DNA from: Polyangium spumosum
GTDB lineage: Bacteria > Myxococcota_A > Polyangia > Polyangiales > Polyangiaceae
NCBI RefSeq assembly: GCF_009649845.1
Contig: NZ_WJIE01000020.1
Coordinates: 62,001 to 126,000, forward strand
Length of the DNA stretch: 64,000 nt
Direction of reading: 5' to 3'
The notes under the pieces are model-generated. The model was not told the origin of the DNA. It was given only the letters and a program-made list of their open reading frames with translations, and ran no database searches. Positions 24,886 to 36,428 of this stretch are shown here, one piece after another. The position numbers and the translations under genes were made by a program. The first letter of the stretch is position 1, and every line of letters starts with the position of its first letter.

Positions 24886-25368
24886 GGCCAGGTCCGAGGA
24901 GATGGTTCGGGTCGTACTTCGTTTGCTCGAAATGGGAGCGCGCCCACGTCGGACGCGCCTCCGCACAAAAGACGGCCCACGCCGCGTTGCCACGCGAGCC
25001 GCCTCCCCGAGCGCCGGCTCATGTCTCGCGAGCCGGTGAAACCATGTCTACGCAATCTCCGCGTTCGCCGCAATGGAATCGATCCTGCGGTCGGACATTC
25101 TCCGTCCGCGAACCGAATTCCTGGAAAAAAGCCGGGAGCCCTTGTTTTCTGCTGGATCCGACGCGCTCGTGATTGTCGAGCGGAATGTCCGGCGATGGGA
25201 CCGACAATGTCCATGGCGCGGCGCGTCGTCGTATTCATGGAGCATCGGACATTGTTCGACCGAGCCCGGGCCCCGCCCCGCCCTCTCGCGTCGACGAGCG
25301 TCGACGCGTGGACGCCGCGCCTCGATCGTGGGAATTCTCGGGGCACCCTCGTTCGTCCATCGGCACCG
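24886..25368. other. 483-bp non-coding region between divergent genes
   Basis: No plausible gene is seen on either strand; the frames that stay open have poor codon choice and no ribosome site. Base composition is lower in G and C than the flanks, with runs such as GGAAAAAAG and TTGTTTTCTG. The right half carries four copies of a GGACATT element. It is therefore likely to be a long regulatory region serving the lipoprotein gene to the right and perhaps the coupled pair to the left. Confidence 0.6.
25089..25258. promoter_or_regulatory. cluster of four GGACATT elements (candidate operator array)
   Basis: Copies lie at 25093-25099 (+), 25184-25190 (-), 25206-25212 (-) and 25247-25253 (+). Copies 1 and 4 share TCGGACATT; copy 2 is CCGGACATT and copy 3 ATGGACATT in the same sense. 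Copies 2 and 3 are 22 bp apart, two helical turns. The extended forms share a following S-T-Y-S-G pattern. Such clustering upstream of a single gene suggests cooperative binding of a regulator, but no known regulator is identified. Confidence 0.45.
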
Positions 25369-26976
25369 ATGCGCTGGGCCCTCCTCCCGACCCTCCTCCT
25401 CTCGTTCCTCGGCCTCGCCTGCGATCGCGGCCCGCTGCCTGCGCCCGCGCTCGCCAGCACGGCAGCGGTGGCCGCCTCCGCGCCCGCAGAGCCCGCGCCG
25501 AACCCCGAGGACGAGGCGGCAAACGCCTGCCGCCGCCGCGTCGCGGAGCTGCTCGTTTCCCCCGCCGCCCCCGGCGCGCCCGCCTTCGAGGCCGCGCGGA
25601 TCGAGATCCTCGGCCGCGCCCGCGGCGAACCCCTCGTCCTCGTCCGCGAGCCCGCGCCCACACCCGAGGACGCCCTCGACGCGCGCCTCGTCCCGTCGGC
25701 TCGCCTGTTCACCCAGGCGCGCCCGGGCGGCCGCGTCGCTGCCTTGCGGAAGCGGCACCGCGGCGAACCCCGCGCCCTGCGCGCCCTCCTGCTCCGCGAA
25801 GGGTACGTCTACGCGTCCGACCCGCAGGACGCCCTCGCGCTCGTCACGCACATCACCCTGACCGACCTCTTCGACGAGCCCCGCATCCACCTTTTGCGAG
25901 GCCACGAGGTTCGCGCCCTCGATCGCGTCGAGCTCCGCCGCGAGGCCCGCTACCAGGACGCCTCGGGCAAAAGCGCCGAGCTGCTCTTCGGGGATCGCGT
26001 GGCCGTCACGGAGGACGAGCTCCGAGCGCCGCTCCACCGCGACCTCGCCGCCCTCGCCGACGAGGTCGGCTTCGAGCGCGCGCGCCTGCGCCACACGACC
26101 GAATCGACGATCGTCGCCGATCTCCGCTTCGGCGAGACCTGGGCCGCGGCGCTCGTCCGCGCGGAAGGCGCCAACCTGTCGCTCGAATGCCTCGCCGAAG
26201 ATCGCCCCGTCCGCGAGGCTGTCCGCGCCTTCCAGGACAAAACCGCGTTCAAGCGCCGCGCGATGCAGGCGATCCGGCAGGCCGTGAGCCGCGCCGTCGA
26301 CGAGGCGTTGCCCTTCGATCGCCCCGACGCCGAGCCCGACCATTTCCGCGACGGCATCCTCCGGCCGCAATGGATGACGGCCTATCTGCAGGGCCGCCAG
26401 GGCTTCACGTTCGAGGACAGACCTTATCAGGTCTTCGACGCCTCCGGCCGCCCGCGCCCGCCCGAGGTCTGCGTCGATTTCGTCCTCGACACCTACGAGC
26501 GCGCCGCGGGCACCTGGTATCGCCCGCGCGGGGAGAAACCGGGCCGCGCCGCGGGGCGGCTCGATTTCAACGAGAGCGGCATCAAGAATCGGCGGGGCGT
26601 CGTCTCGTTCGGCGAGTTCGCCGAATCGAAGCCCGAGCTCTTCGAGGTGCGCCGCTTCCGCGGCGAGGAGCGTATCCCCTTCGGCGAGCGCTCGCGGTTC
26701 TTCGCGCAGCTACGCGATTACGCCGACGAGATCCGCCCCGGCGACGTGATCAGCATCCAGGGCGAGAAGCGCGACAAGCACATCCACCAGCACGCGATCT
26801 TCGTCGAGCGCGCCGACCCCGTGACGGGTTTTCCCTTCGGGCTCGCCGATCAAATGAAGCGCCCGCGCCGCCGCACCTGGGAGGGCATCATGGCCGAGGC
26901 CCCGAAGCGCAGCTTGTTTTACCGCGCGCGGCCCCGGGACGAGGTGTTCGCCCGGATCGATCCGGGCCCAGGTTGA
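25369..26976 (+). CDS. lipoprotein with C-terminal NlpC/P60-like (papain-fold) domain
   Basis: 535 residues; the signal peptide ends LGLAC, giving a lipoprotein. After an Ala/Pro-rich linker, residues ~50-330 form a region of unknown fold. The C-terminal ~200 residues look like a papain-type amidase: a Cys in EVCVDFVLDTYERA begins a helix, IRPGDVISIQG forms the following strand, and HQHAIFVERA supplies the His. Enzymes of this fold cleave peptidoglycan peptides or related amides in the envelope. The catalytic assignment is by pattern and spacing only. The promoter side carries the GGACATT cluster. It converges with the hydrolase gene, seven bases apart. Confidence 0.75.
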   Translation: MRWALLPTLLLSFLGLACDRGPLPAPALASTAAVAASAPAEPAPNPEDEAANACRRRVAELLVSPAAPGAPAFEAARIEILGRARGEPLVLVREPAPTPEDALDARLVPSARLFTQARPGGRVAALRKRHRGEPRALRALLLREGYVYASDPQDALALVTHITLTDLFDEPRIHLLRGHEVRALDRVELRREARYQDASGKSAELLFGDRVAVTEDELRAPLHRDLAALADEVGFERARLRHTTESTIVADLRFGETWAAALVRAEGANLSLECLAEDRPVREAVRAFQDKTAFKRRAMQAIRQAVSRAVDEALPFDRPDAEPDHFRDGILRPQWMTAYLQGRQGFTFEDRPYQVFDASGRPRPPEVCVDFVLDTYERAAGTWYRPRGEKPGRAAGRLDFNESGIKNRRGVVSFGEFAESKPELFEVRRFRGEERIPFGERSRFFAQLRDYADEIRPGDVISIQGEKRDKHIHQHAIFVERADPVTGFPFGLADQMKRPRRRTWEGIMAEAPKRSLFYRARPRDEVFARIDPGPG

Positions 26977-26983
26977 CGGCGGA

Positions 26984-27838
26984 TCACGAGAGCCGCTCGA
27001 GGGCGCGGTGCACGAGCGCGAAGAACGCCCTCGGATCCTCGGTGTGCGGCGAGTGCCCGATCCCCTCGGGCTCCTCGAAGACCGTGTGCGGCGGCAGGTG
27101 TTCCTTGAAGAACCCGAGGCAGCAGGCCGGGATCACGCGGTCCGATTTGCCCCAGATCACGTGGATCGGCATGGAGAGCGAGGCGAACTCGCCCGGCGCG
27201 AAGAAGTGCCGCGGCTCGACGGACTCGAGGATCGCGCGCACGGACGGGTTCTTGAACATGCGCTTCAAGTCCGGCGCCACGAGCGGCCCGTACCACGGGA
27301 CCGCGTGGTTCAATCGCGCCAGGAACGCGCGGGCGTCGCCCATGTTTTCGATGACGAACCCGCGGAGGAACCGCTCGCGCTCGTCCGGATCCTCGACCGG
27401 CGCGCCGGCCGGCGAGGTGAGCACGAGGCCCGCGACGCGCTCGGGCCTGCGCTGCGCGTACCGAAGCGCCATCGCGCCGCCGAGCGAGTTGCCCACGACG
27501 AGGGCCGGCGCGTCGAGCTCGCGATCGAGCACATGCGAGAGCGCTTCGAACAGGCGCTCGGGCGCGAGCGTCACCCACGGCGCGCCCGAGAGGCCGTGCC
27601 CCGGCGCGTCGAGCGCGATCACGCGGCGGCTCGCCTTTCGGATCCGCGCGAGGGTCGGCGCGAAGACCGTGGATGACGAGGCGATGCCATGCAGAAACAC
27701 GACCGGCGTGGCCGCTCCCTCGCCGCGCGCGTCGTAGACGTGCACGCGCCCGACGGGCGTCTCGACGAAGCGGCTCTCGACGCCGCGGCGCACGAGCATC
27801 GCGCGCGTGACGTGATCGAGGACGGACAGCAGAACCAT
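26984..27838 (-). CDS. alpha/beta-hydrolase fold protein
   Basis: 284 residues of standard alpha/beta-hydrolase type. Readable features are the oxyanion HG dipeptide in VVFLHGIASSS, the nucleophile elbow GNSLGG near residue 115, a WGKSDRVIP strand with the acid near 230 and the catalytic His in GIGHSPHTEDP near 265. There is no signal peptide. Family members hydrolyse esters, lactones or C-C bonds; the substrate cannot be predicted. It is transcribed alone, divergently from the kinase gene across a 135-bp gap. Confidence 0.88.
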   Translation of the reverse strand: MVLLSVLDHVTRAMLVRRGVESRFVETPVGRVHVYDARGEGAATPVVFLHGIASSSTVFAPTLARIRKASRRVIALDAPGHGLSGAPWVTLAPERLFEALSHVLDRELDAPALVVGNSLGGAMALRYAQRRPERVAGLVLTSPAGAPVEDPDERERFLRGFVIENMGDARAFLARLNHAVPWYGPLVAPDLKRMFKNPSVRAILESVEPRHFFAPGEFASLSMPIHVIWGKSDRVIPACCLGFFKEHLPPHTVFEEPEGIGHSPHTEDPRAFFALVHRALERLS

Positions 27839-27973
27839 GGGCGCTTCTTAGCACGCGGGGGGGTTTGGGGGCGCAGCTCGGCTTGTCCGAGCGTAGCCCC
27901 TAGCGATGGCAGGCTTCGGGCGCGAGGATGTCTTGCCTCGCGCCCTGGCGATCTGCGAAGCTCTGCTGCCCAG

Positions 27974-29785
<1,812 letters not shown>

Positions 29786-29848
29786 GCGCCCGCTCGGGCG
29801 TGGGCGCTTTGCGTGCGCTACGCTCCGCGGTCGAGGGCACGGGAGCGT

Positions 29849-31108
29849 ATGAGGATCGGCTTCTTTTTCGTGATCGTCACGCTCGTCCTGATCGGGGCGG
29901 GCCTGTACGTCGGCCGCCGGGTCAAGCGAACGTTCGGGCTCGGCGTCAAGGCCGAACGTATCGGCCTCGCCGTGGTCTTCGGCGCCATCGCGTCGATGAT
30001 CGCCGCGCGCGCCCTCGGCCTGCGCCCGCTCGGCGAGGTCGCCTTCACGCTGCTGCTCGCCCTGCTGATCAGCACGGGGTTGCTCCTGCTCGTGGACCTC
30101 GTGAAGCTCGGGGCCTTGCCTTTCCAGTGGCTCGCGTCACGCGTGAAGCCCGCGCCCACGCCCGCGCCCGCGCTCGGCGTCGCGAACGCGCCCGCGGCGC
30201 CCGCGCCCGAGGCCAGGACGTCGGCGCCCCCGGAGCCCACGCCGCCCCCCGCGCAGCTCCCCACGCGCAGGGTTTTTCTTGGCCAGGCCGTCACGGGATC
30301 GGCGCTGTTCGTGGGCTCGGGCAGCTCTTTTTATGGCCTGCTCTTCGGGCGACACGATTACGTGATCGAGGAGGTGCCCGTCCGCATCCCGGGCCTCTCG
30401 AGGCGCCTCGACGGGTATACCCTCGTCCAGCTCTCAGACATTCATTTCGGCACGTTCGTCGGCGAGGCCGAGATGCGCGCGGCCGAGGAGCTCGTGCGCA
30501 AGGCGCGGCCCGATCGGGTCGTGCTCACGGGGGATCTCGTCGACAACGACGCGAGGTACGCCGAGATGCTCGGGCGCCTCGTCCGGAGGCTCGCGCCGCT
30601 CGCGAAGGACGGCGTCGTGGCGATCCCGGGCAATCACGACTGGTATGCGGGGATCGACGACGTCGTCTCGGCGCTCACGGCGGCCGGCGCGCGGGTCTTG
30701 CGGAATGACGGCCTCGTGATCGGCGACGAAAAGGACGGGCTCGCGCTGCTCGGCGTGGAGGACGTGTGGGCGCGGCGCCGGGGCCGCGGGATGGGGCCGG
30801 ATCTCGGCGCCGCGATCACGAAGGTGCCGAAGGACCTTCCGCGTGTCCTTCTTTGTCACAACCCCGTGTTTTTCCCGGAGGCCGCGGGCCAGGTGGCCTT
30901 GCAGCTCTCCGGGCACACGCACGGCGGGCAGGTCAACCTCGGTGTATTGCAGCCGGGCAAGGTCGTCCTGCCTCATGGATACGTCGCGGGGCTCTACGAG
31001 CGTGAGGGTTCGCGGCTCTGGGTGAACCGCGGCTTCGGCACGGCGGGCCCGCCGGCGCGGATCGGCGCGCCGCCGGAGGTGACGAAGGTCGTGCTCGTGT
31101 CGGCCTGA
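29849..31108 (+). CDS. membrane-anchored calcineurin-like metallophosphoesterase
   Basis: 419 residues from the ATG at 29849 (GGGAG just upstream); a start at 29813 would add a basic non-conserved stretch. There are three hydrophobic N-terminal segments (about 3-20, 37-55 and 60-85), then a Pro/Ala linker and a twin-arginine-like TRRVFLGQ before another hydrophobic patch. The catalytic domain (about 170-419) has every metal motif: SDIHFG, GDLVDN, GNHDWYAG, CHNPVFF and GHTHGGQ. This matches the YkuE/YaeI type, some of which act on lipid A precursors or other phospholipids. The substrate is not determinable here. It lies 63 bp after the kinase-FGE gene. Confidence 0.88.
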   Translation: MRIGFFFVIVTLVLIGAGLYVGRRVKRTFGLGVKAERIGLAVVFGAIASMIAARALGLRPLGEVAFTLLLALLISTGLLLLVDLVKLGALPFQWLASRVKPAPTPAPALGVANAPAAPAPEARTSAPPEPTPPPAQLPTRRVFLGQAVTGSALFVGSGSSFYGLLFGRHDYVIEEVPVRIPGLSRRLDGYTLVQLSDIHFGTFVGEAEMRAAEELVRKARPDRVVLTGDLVDNDARYAEMLGRLVRRLAPLAKDGVVAIPGNHDWYAGIDDVVSALTAAGARVLRNDGLVIGDEKDGLALLGVEDVWARRRGRGMGPDLGAAITKVPKDLPRVLLCHNPVFFPEAAGQVALQLSGHTHGGQVNLGVLQPGKVVLPHGYVAGLYEREGSRLWVNRGFGTAGPPARIGAPPEVTKVVLVSA

Positions 31109-31109
31109 T

Positions 31110-32045
31110 TCAGGGGACGACGAGGACCTTCAAGGCGCCCGGCTCGGCCGCGCGCGAGAACGCGCGCTCGGCGTCGGCGAGCGGATACCGCGCGCAGATG
31201 AGGGGTCGCGGGTCGACCTGGCCTCGCGCGAGCACGTCGATGGCGCGCTGGAAATCGCCGCAACGCGAGCCGACGATCTTGATCTCGTGGATCACGGCCG
31301 GCGCGAGGTCCACGTTCGCGACCCCTGCATACGTGCTCTTCAGGACGATCGTCCCGCGGGGCTTCACGAGGGCGAGCGCGCGGGCGAGCCCCGAGGGGTG
31401 CCCCGTCGCCTCCACGACGATATCAAAAGCCGCCTCGGAAAAACCGGATTCGAGCGCGACGTCGAGCCCCGCGGCCTCCAGGATCGCGAGTTTGTCCCGG
31501 TGTCGGCCCACGGCGACGGCGCGGCCGAGATCCCCGCGCCGCGCGGCGAGGGCGAGCCCCGTGAGCAGGCCGAGCTTGCCGTCGCCGAGCAGGCAGACGC
31601 GGTCGCCCGGCCTCGGCGCGGCCTCGTCGAAGGCGTGCAGCGCGGCGGCGAGCGGCTCGATGAAGGCGGCGCTCTCGTCGGGGATCGAATCTGGCAAGAA
31701 ATGCAGGTTCTCCTCGGGGATCCGCACGGCCTCGGCGATCCCGCCGTCGCGGCCGAGGATGCCGAGCACGGTGCGCGTGGGGCAATGGTTGCGCCCGCCC
31801 GCGCGGCAGGTCGCGCAGCGCCCGCAGGCGCAGTTGATCTCCATCACGACCCGCTTGCCTGCGTGCACGCCGAGGACCTCGTGCCCGAGCACGCCGCGGA
31901 AGCCCATGTATCCGCGGGCGAGCTCCAGGTCGGTATTGCAGATGCCGGCCGACCGGACATCAACGACGACCTCGCCCGGCGTGGGCTCGGGATCGGGGAC
32001 CTCGGCGAGCGCGACGCCGTCGCCTTTGCACTGGAGCGCCTTCAT
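31110..32045 (-). CDS. zinc-dependent medium-chain alcohol dehydrogenase
   Basis: 311 residues from the ATG at 32045. The catalytic-zinc region GICNTDLE and GHEVLG is present, as is the structural zinc loop with four Cys (CACGRCATCRAG...NHC). The Rossmann nucleotide site is CLLGDGKLGLL near 155-165, in which the usual GxGxxG is altered to GDGKLG. The length is slightly below the 340-350 typical of the family. It should oxidise or reduce an alcohol, polyol or aldehyde with NAD(P). The neighbours give no pathway hint: it converges with the metallophosphoesterase gene and lies just beyond the tRNA terminator. Confidence 0.9.
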   Translation of the reverse strand: MKALQCKGDGVALAEVPDPEPTPGEVVVDVRSAGICNTDLELARGYMGFRGVLGHEVLGVHAGKRVVMEINCACGRCATCRAGGRNHCPTRTVLGILGRDGGIAEAVRIPEENLHFLPDSIPDESAAFIEPLAAALHAFDEAAPRPGDRVCLLGDGKLGLLTGLALAARRGDLGRAVAVGRHRDKLAILEAAGLDVALESGFSEAAFDIVVEATGHPSGLARALALVKPRGTIVLKSTYAGVANVDLAPAVIHEIKIVGSRCGDFQRAIDVLARGQVDPRPLICARYPLADAERAFSRAAEPGALKVLVVP

Positions 32046-32065
32046 GGTCCGAGCGTACAAAACGA

Positions 32066-32099
32066 AAAACGGCACCCGAAGGTGCCGTTTTCGTTTTTT
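32066..32099. terminator. bidirectional intrinsic terminator between the tRNA genes and the alcohol dehydrogenase
   Basis: AAAACGGCACC and GGTGCCGTTTT form a perfect 11-bp stem with a CGAA tetraloop, with T-runs on both strands. It ends the leftward tRNA transcript 10-40 bases after tRNA-Glu and shields the alcohol dehydrogenase gene. Confidence 0.85.
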
Positions 32100-32108
32100 G
32101 GATTGAGC

Positions 32109-32183
32109 TGGCGATCCCAGCGGGAATTGAACCCGCGTTACCGACGTGAGAGGCCGGTGTCCTAACCGCTAGACGATGGGACC
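32109..32183 (-). tRNA. tRNA-Glu (anticodon CTC)
   Basis: The minus strand folds into a full cloverleaf: acceptor GGTCCCA with TGGGATC, anticodon arm CCGGC-CTCTCAC-GTCGG giving CTC, and T-arm GCGGG-TTCAATT-CCCGC. The discriminator base is G and the 3' CCA is encoded in the DNA. It reads GAG, the dominant Glu codon in this GC-rich genome. Confidence 0.95.
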
Positions 32184-32225
32184 AGTTTTCAAATCCGTCG
32201 GCGACACTTCTTAGCCGACTTCGGG

Positions 32226-32296
<71 letters not shown>

Positions 32297-32378
32297 AGGA
32301 CCGGCTTTCCCAAAGGCCTGGGGGGCCAAGGGACCGGCGGAGCACCGGAGCAGTCGCTCCGTCGTCCACGGGCCGCGC

Positions 32379-32406
32379 AAATTAGCCGACCCGTCGGCCC
32401 TGTCAA
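32379..32406 (-). promoter_or_regulatory. strong sigma-70-type promoter of the tRNA-Gln/tRNA-Glu operon
   Basis: The minus strand reads TTGACA, 16 bp, TAATTT, the closest match to the sigma-70 consensus I found in the window. It lies about 75 bases before tRNA-Gln. Confidence 0.75.
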
Positions 32407-32575
32407 GCACTTCTTCGCGTATGTTCGGAACGTCGCGAGATCGTTCGGGAATTCCGTTCAATTTGGACCCGGGTGGTGCATCGGCGTCCGCCGCGACCGT
32501 CAAAAACGGATCTCCGGCGCCCTCCCTGGACGTGCGCGCGCCTTCGGAAAAACGACCAGTCGGGCCAGGGCGGGC

Positions 32576-32603
32576 TTGACGGTGGAAAGGGGGGATCTAT
32601 TTT
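32576..32603 (+). promoter_or_regulatory. candidate promoter of groES-groEL
   Basis: TTGACG, 16 bp, TATTTT lies 134 bases before the groES ATG, with the CTTGAC run also resembling a heat-shock -35. The leader is unusually long for this window and contains a CIRCE-like inverted repeat. The stretch 32407-32575 holds no gene or feature I can name. Confidence 0.55.
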
Positions 32604-32614
32604 CCCGGCCGGTT

Positions 32615-32641
32615 TTAGCCACCGGCATGGCCGAGTGCCAG
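32615..32641. promoter_or_regulatory. degenerate CIRCE-like inverted repeat in the groESL leader
   Basis: TTAGCCACC, nine bases, GAGTGCCAG. The known CIRCE operator of HrcA is TTAGCACTC-N9-GAGTGCTAA; the arms here match 6 of 9 and 7 of 9 positions with exactly the right spacing, just downstream of the promoter where CIRCE normally sits. The match is imperfect, so HrcA control is a hypothesis. Confidence 0.35.
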
Positions 32642-32723
32642 CGGCGTTGGTGCTCGACGTCCTTCGTGGCCAACAGCCACGGGCGAGGGGGGTCGGCCCG
32701 CCGGTGCCCAGCACACAGACTGA

Positions 32724-34796
<2,073 letters not shown>

Positions 34797-34825
34797 TCGC
34801 CCCAGAGCCCCGTATCCGAGCACGG

Positions 34826-34864
34826 AAGCCTCGGACGTCCTCGACGTCCGGGGCTTTCGTTTTT
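34826..34864 (+). terminator. intrinsic terminator of groES-groEL
   Basis: AAGCCTCGGACGTC pairs with GACGTCCGGGGCTT (one T-G wobble) over a CTC loop, a 14-bp stem, followed by TCGTTTTT. It lies 30 bases after the stop. Confidence 0.85.
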
Positions 34865-34894
34865 CGGCGGGCTCGGCAGGAGGGCCTCCGGTTT

Positions 34895-34924
34895 TTGACC
34901 CGGCCTGCCGTATGGCGGTAAACT
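34895..34924 (+). promoter_or_regulatory. candidate promoter of the CRP-phosphodiesterase pair
   Basis: TTGACC, 18 bp, TAAACT ends nine bases before the ATG at 34934. There is no ribosome site between them, so a leaderless transcript is predicted. Confidence 0.5.
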
Positions 34925-34933
34925 CCCCCCACG

Positions 34934-35581
34934 ATGTCGGACCCGCTCTTCGCCCGGTTTGGCCGCGAGTTCTCAGCCGGGGACATACTGTGCCGCGAGG
35001 GCGATCCCGGCGACGTGATGTACGTGATCCAGTCCGGCTCCGTCCGCATCACCAAGTTGATCGCCGGCGAAGAGCGCGTGATCGCGGTGCTCGGCCCGGG
35101 CGAGTTCCTCGGCGAGCTCGCGATCCTGAACGGCAAGCCGCGCAGCGCGACGGCCACGGTCACGGAGACGACGCGCTGCCTGCTGATCGAGGCGAAGACG
35201 CTCGAGAAGATGGTCGCGGGCAACTCCGAGATCGCGATGCGCCTCATCAAGAAGCTCGCGAAGCGGCTCGACTCCGCGGACGCGCTCATCGAGGTGCTCA
35301 TGCACCGCGATCCGAAGGCGCGGATCATGCTCGCGCTGGCGCGGAGCGCGGAGGCGTTCGGCGAGAAGACGGCCGACGGGATCCTGATCCGTACACGCGC
35401 GGAGGACCTCGCGCGTGACGTCGGCGTGGACGCGGTCGCGGCGTCGGACGTGATGCTCCGGCTGCGCAGGTTGCGCCTCGCGAGCGAGGTGCCGGGGGGC
35501 ATCGTGGTCGCCGACGTCGGCAGGCTCCAGGACTTCGTCGAGTTCCTCGAGATGCCGCAGAAGTTCGGCGGGGAAGGCTGA
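34934..35581 (+). CDS. CRP/FNR-family cyclic-nucleotide-binding regulator
   Basis: 215 residues. The N-terminal ~120 residues are a cyclic-nucleotide-binding beta-roll, with GDVMYVIQSGSVRI and the phosphate-binding cassette GEFLGELAILNGKPRSATATV, whose Glu and Arg contacts to cAMP/cGMP are kept. A long dimer helix follows (about 95-130). The C-terminal ~70 residues are a winged-helix region with a TRAEDLARDVGVDAVAASDVM helix-turn-helix, more degenerate than in E. coli CRP. The phosphodiesterase gene begins five bases after the stop, implying that a cyclic nucleotide is the ligand. Target genes are unknown. Confidence 0.9.
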   Translation: MSDPLFARFGREFSAGDILCREGDPGDVMYVIQSGSVRITKLIAGEERVIAVLGPGEFLGELAILNGKPRSATATVTETTRCLLIEAKTLEKMVAGNSEIAMRLIKKLAKRLDSADALIEVLMHRDPKARIMLALARSAEAFGEKTADGILIRTRAEDLARDVGVDAVAASDVMLRLRRLRLASEVPGGIVVADVGRLQDFVEFLEMPQKFGGEG

Positions 35582-35586
35582 GCCGA

Positions 35587-36354
35587 GTGGATCTCCGCGT
35601 CATCGGCTGCCACGGCGGCGAGACCCCGAAGCACCGCACGAGCGCCTTCATCCTCGACGAGCGCCTGGCGATCGACGCGGGCTCCTTGACGAGCGGGCTC
35701 GAGGTCGAGGGCCAGCTCAAGCTCGAGGGTTGCCTCGTCAGCCACGCGCACCTCGATCACATCCGCGATCTCGCGACGCTCGCCGACAACCGCTGCCAGA
35801 TGGGCGCGCCTCCGCTCATCGTCGCGGGCACGCGCGAGACGATCCGCATCCTGCGGCAGCACTTCTTCAACAACGAGCTCTGGCCCGATTTCGCGACGAT
35901 CCCGACGCCGGACAACCCGACGATCCGCTACCTCGAGCTCACGCCGGAGATGCCGGTGCCCCTCGCGGGCTGCAACGTGCGCGCGATCATGGTGAGCCAC
36001 ACGATCGAGAGCGCAGCGTTCGTGATCGAGGCGCCGGGCGGCGCCATCGCCTACAGCGGCGACACGGGCCCGACGGACAGGTTGTGGCAGGTGCTCGACG
36101 AGCAGCCGAACCTGCGCGCGCTGCTCATGGAGGTGAGCTTCCCGAACCGCGAGCAGCGCCTCGCCACGGTGAGCGGTCACCACACGCCGCAGACGTTACG
36201 CGCCGACCTGAAGAAGCTCCGCAGGCCGCAGGATCTGCCGACGCTGCTCTACCACATCAAGCCGGTGTTCCAGGCCGAGGTGGAGCGCGAGTGCGCGGCG
36301 CTCGAAGGCGTGAGCCTCGAGGTCATGAAGATCGGCGATCAGTTCTTGCTGTAG
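35587..36354 (+). CDS. class II cyclic-nucleotide phosphodiesterase (metallo-beta-lactamase fold)
   Basis: 255 residues from a GTG five bases after the CRP-like gene. The metal site SHAHLDHIRDL near residue 52 is the HxHxDH signature, followed by MVSHTIESAAFVIEA, AYSGDTGPTD, EVSFPN and the final His in LYHIKPVF. This set matches the PDE1/CpdP class II cAMP phosphodiesterases rather than general beta-lactamase-fold enzymes. It should hydrolyse cAMP or cGMP to the 5'-monophosphate. Next to a cyclic-nucleotide receptor it probably limits the signal (inference). It ends at a REP-like terminator. Confidence 0.85.
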   Translation: MDLRVIGCHGGETPKHRTSAFILDERLAIDAGSLTSGLEVEGQLKLEGCLVSHAHLDHIRDLATLADNRCQMGAPPLIVAGTRETIRILRQHFFNNELWPDFATIPTPDNPTIRYLELTPEMPVPLAGCNVRAIMVSHTIESAAFVIEAPGGAIAYSGDTGPTDRLWQVLDEQPNLRALLMEVSFPNREQRLATVSGHHTPQTLRADLKKLRRPQDLPTLLYHIKPVFQAEVERECAALEGVSLEVMKIGDQFLL

Positions 36355-36382
36355 GCGTCGCTTGCCCCGCTGCAAGCAACAA

Positions 36383-36414
36383 AAACCCCTCTCCCGCGGG
36401 CGGGAGAGGGGTTT
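36383..36414. terminator. REP-like palindrome, copy 1, between convergent genes
   Basis: AAACCCCTCTCCCG and its exact complement form a 14-bp stem with a CGGG loop, followed by GGGGTGAGGG. The near-identical element at 42074-42106 suggests a dispersed family. It sits between the convergent phosphodiesterase and PP2C genes, where it can end both transcripts. Confidence 0.7.
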
Positions 36415-36428
36415 GGGGTGAGGGTCGG

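Noticed and set aside
24987-25172. A 61-codon gene within the non-coding region
   Set aside because: Its codon use is unlike that of neighbours, it has no ribosome site, and it overlaps the GGACATT cluster.
32297-32378. A third tRNA or a small RNA between the tRNA promoter and tRNA-Gln
   Set aside because: No cloverleaf can be drawn; the stretch is the normal 5' leader of the tRNA transcript.
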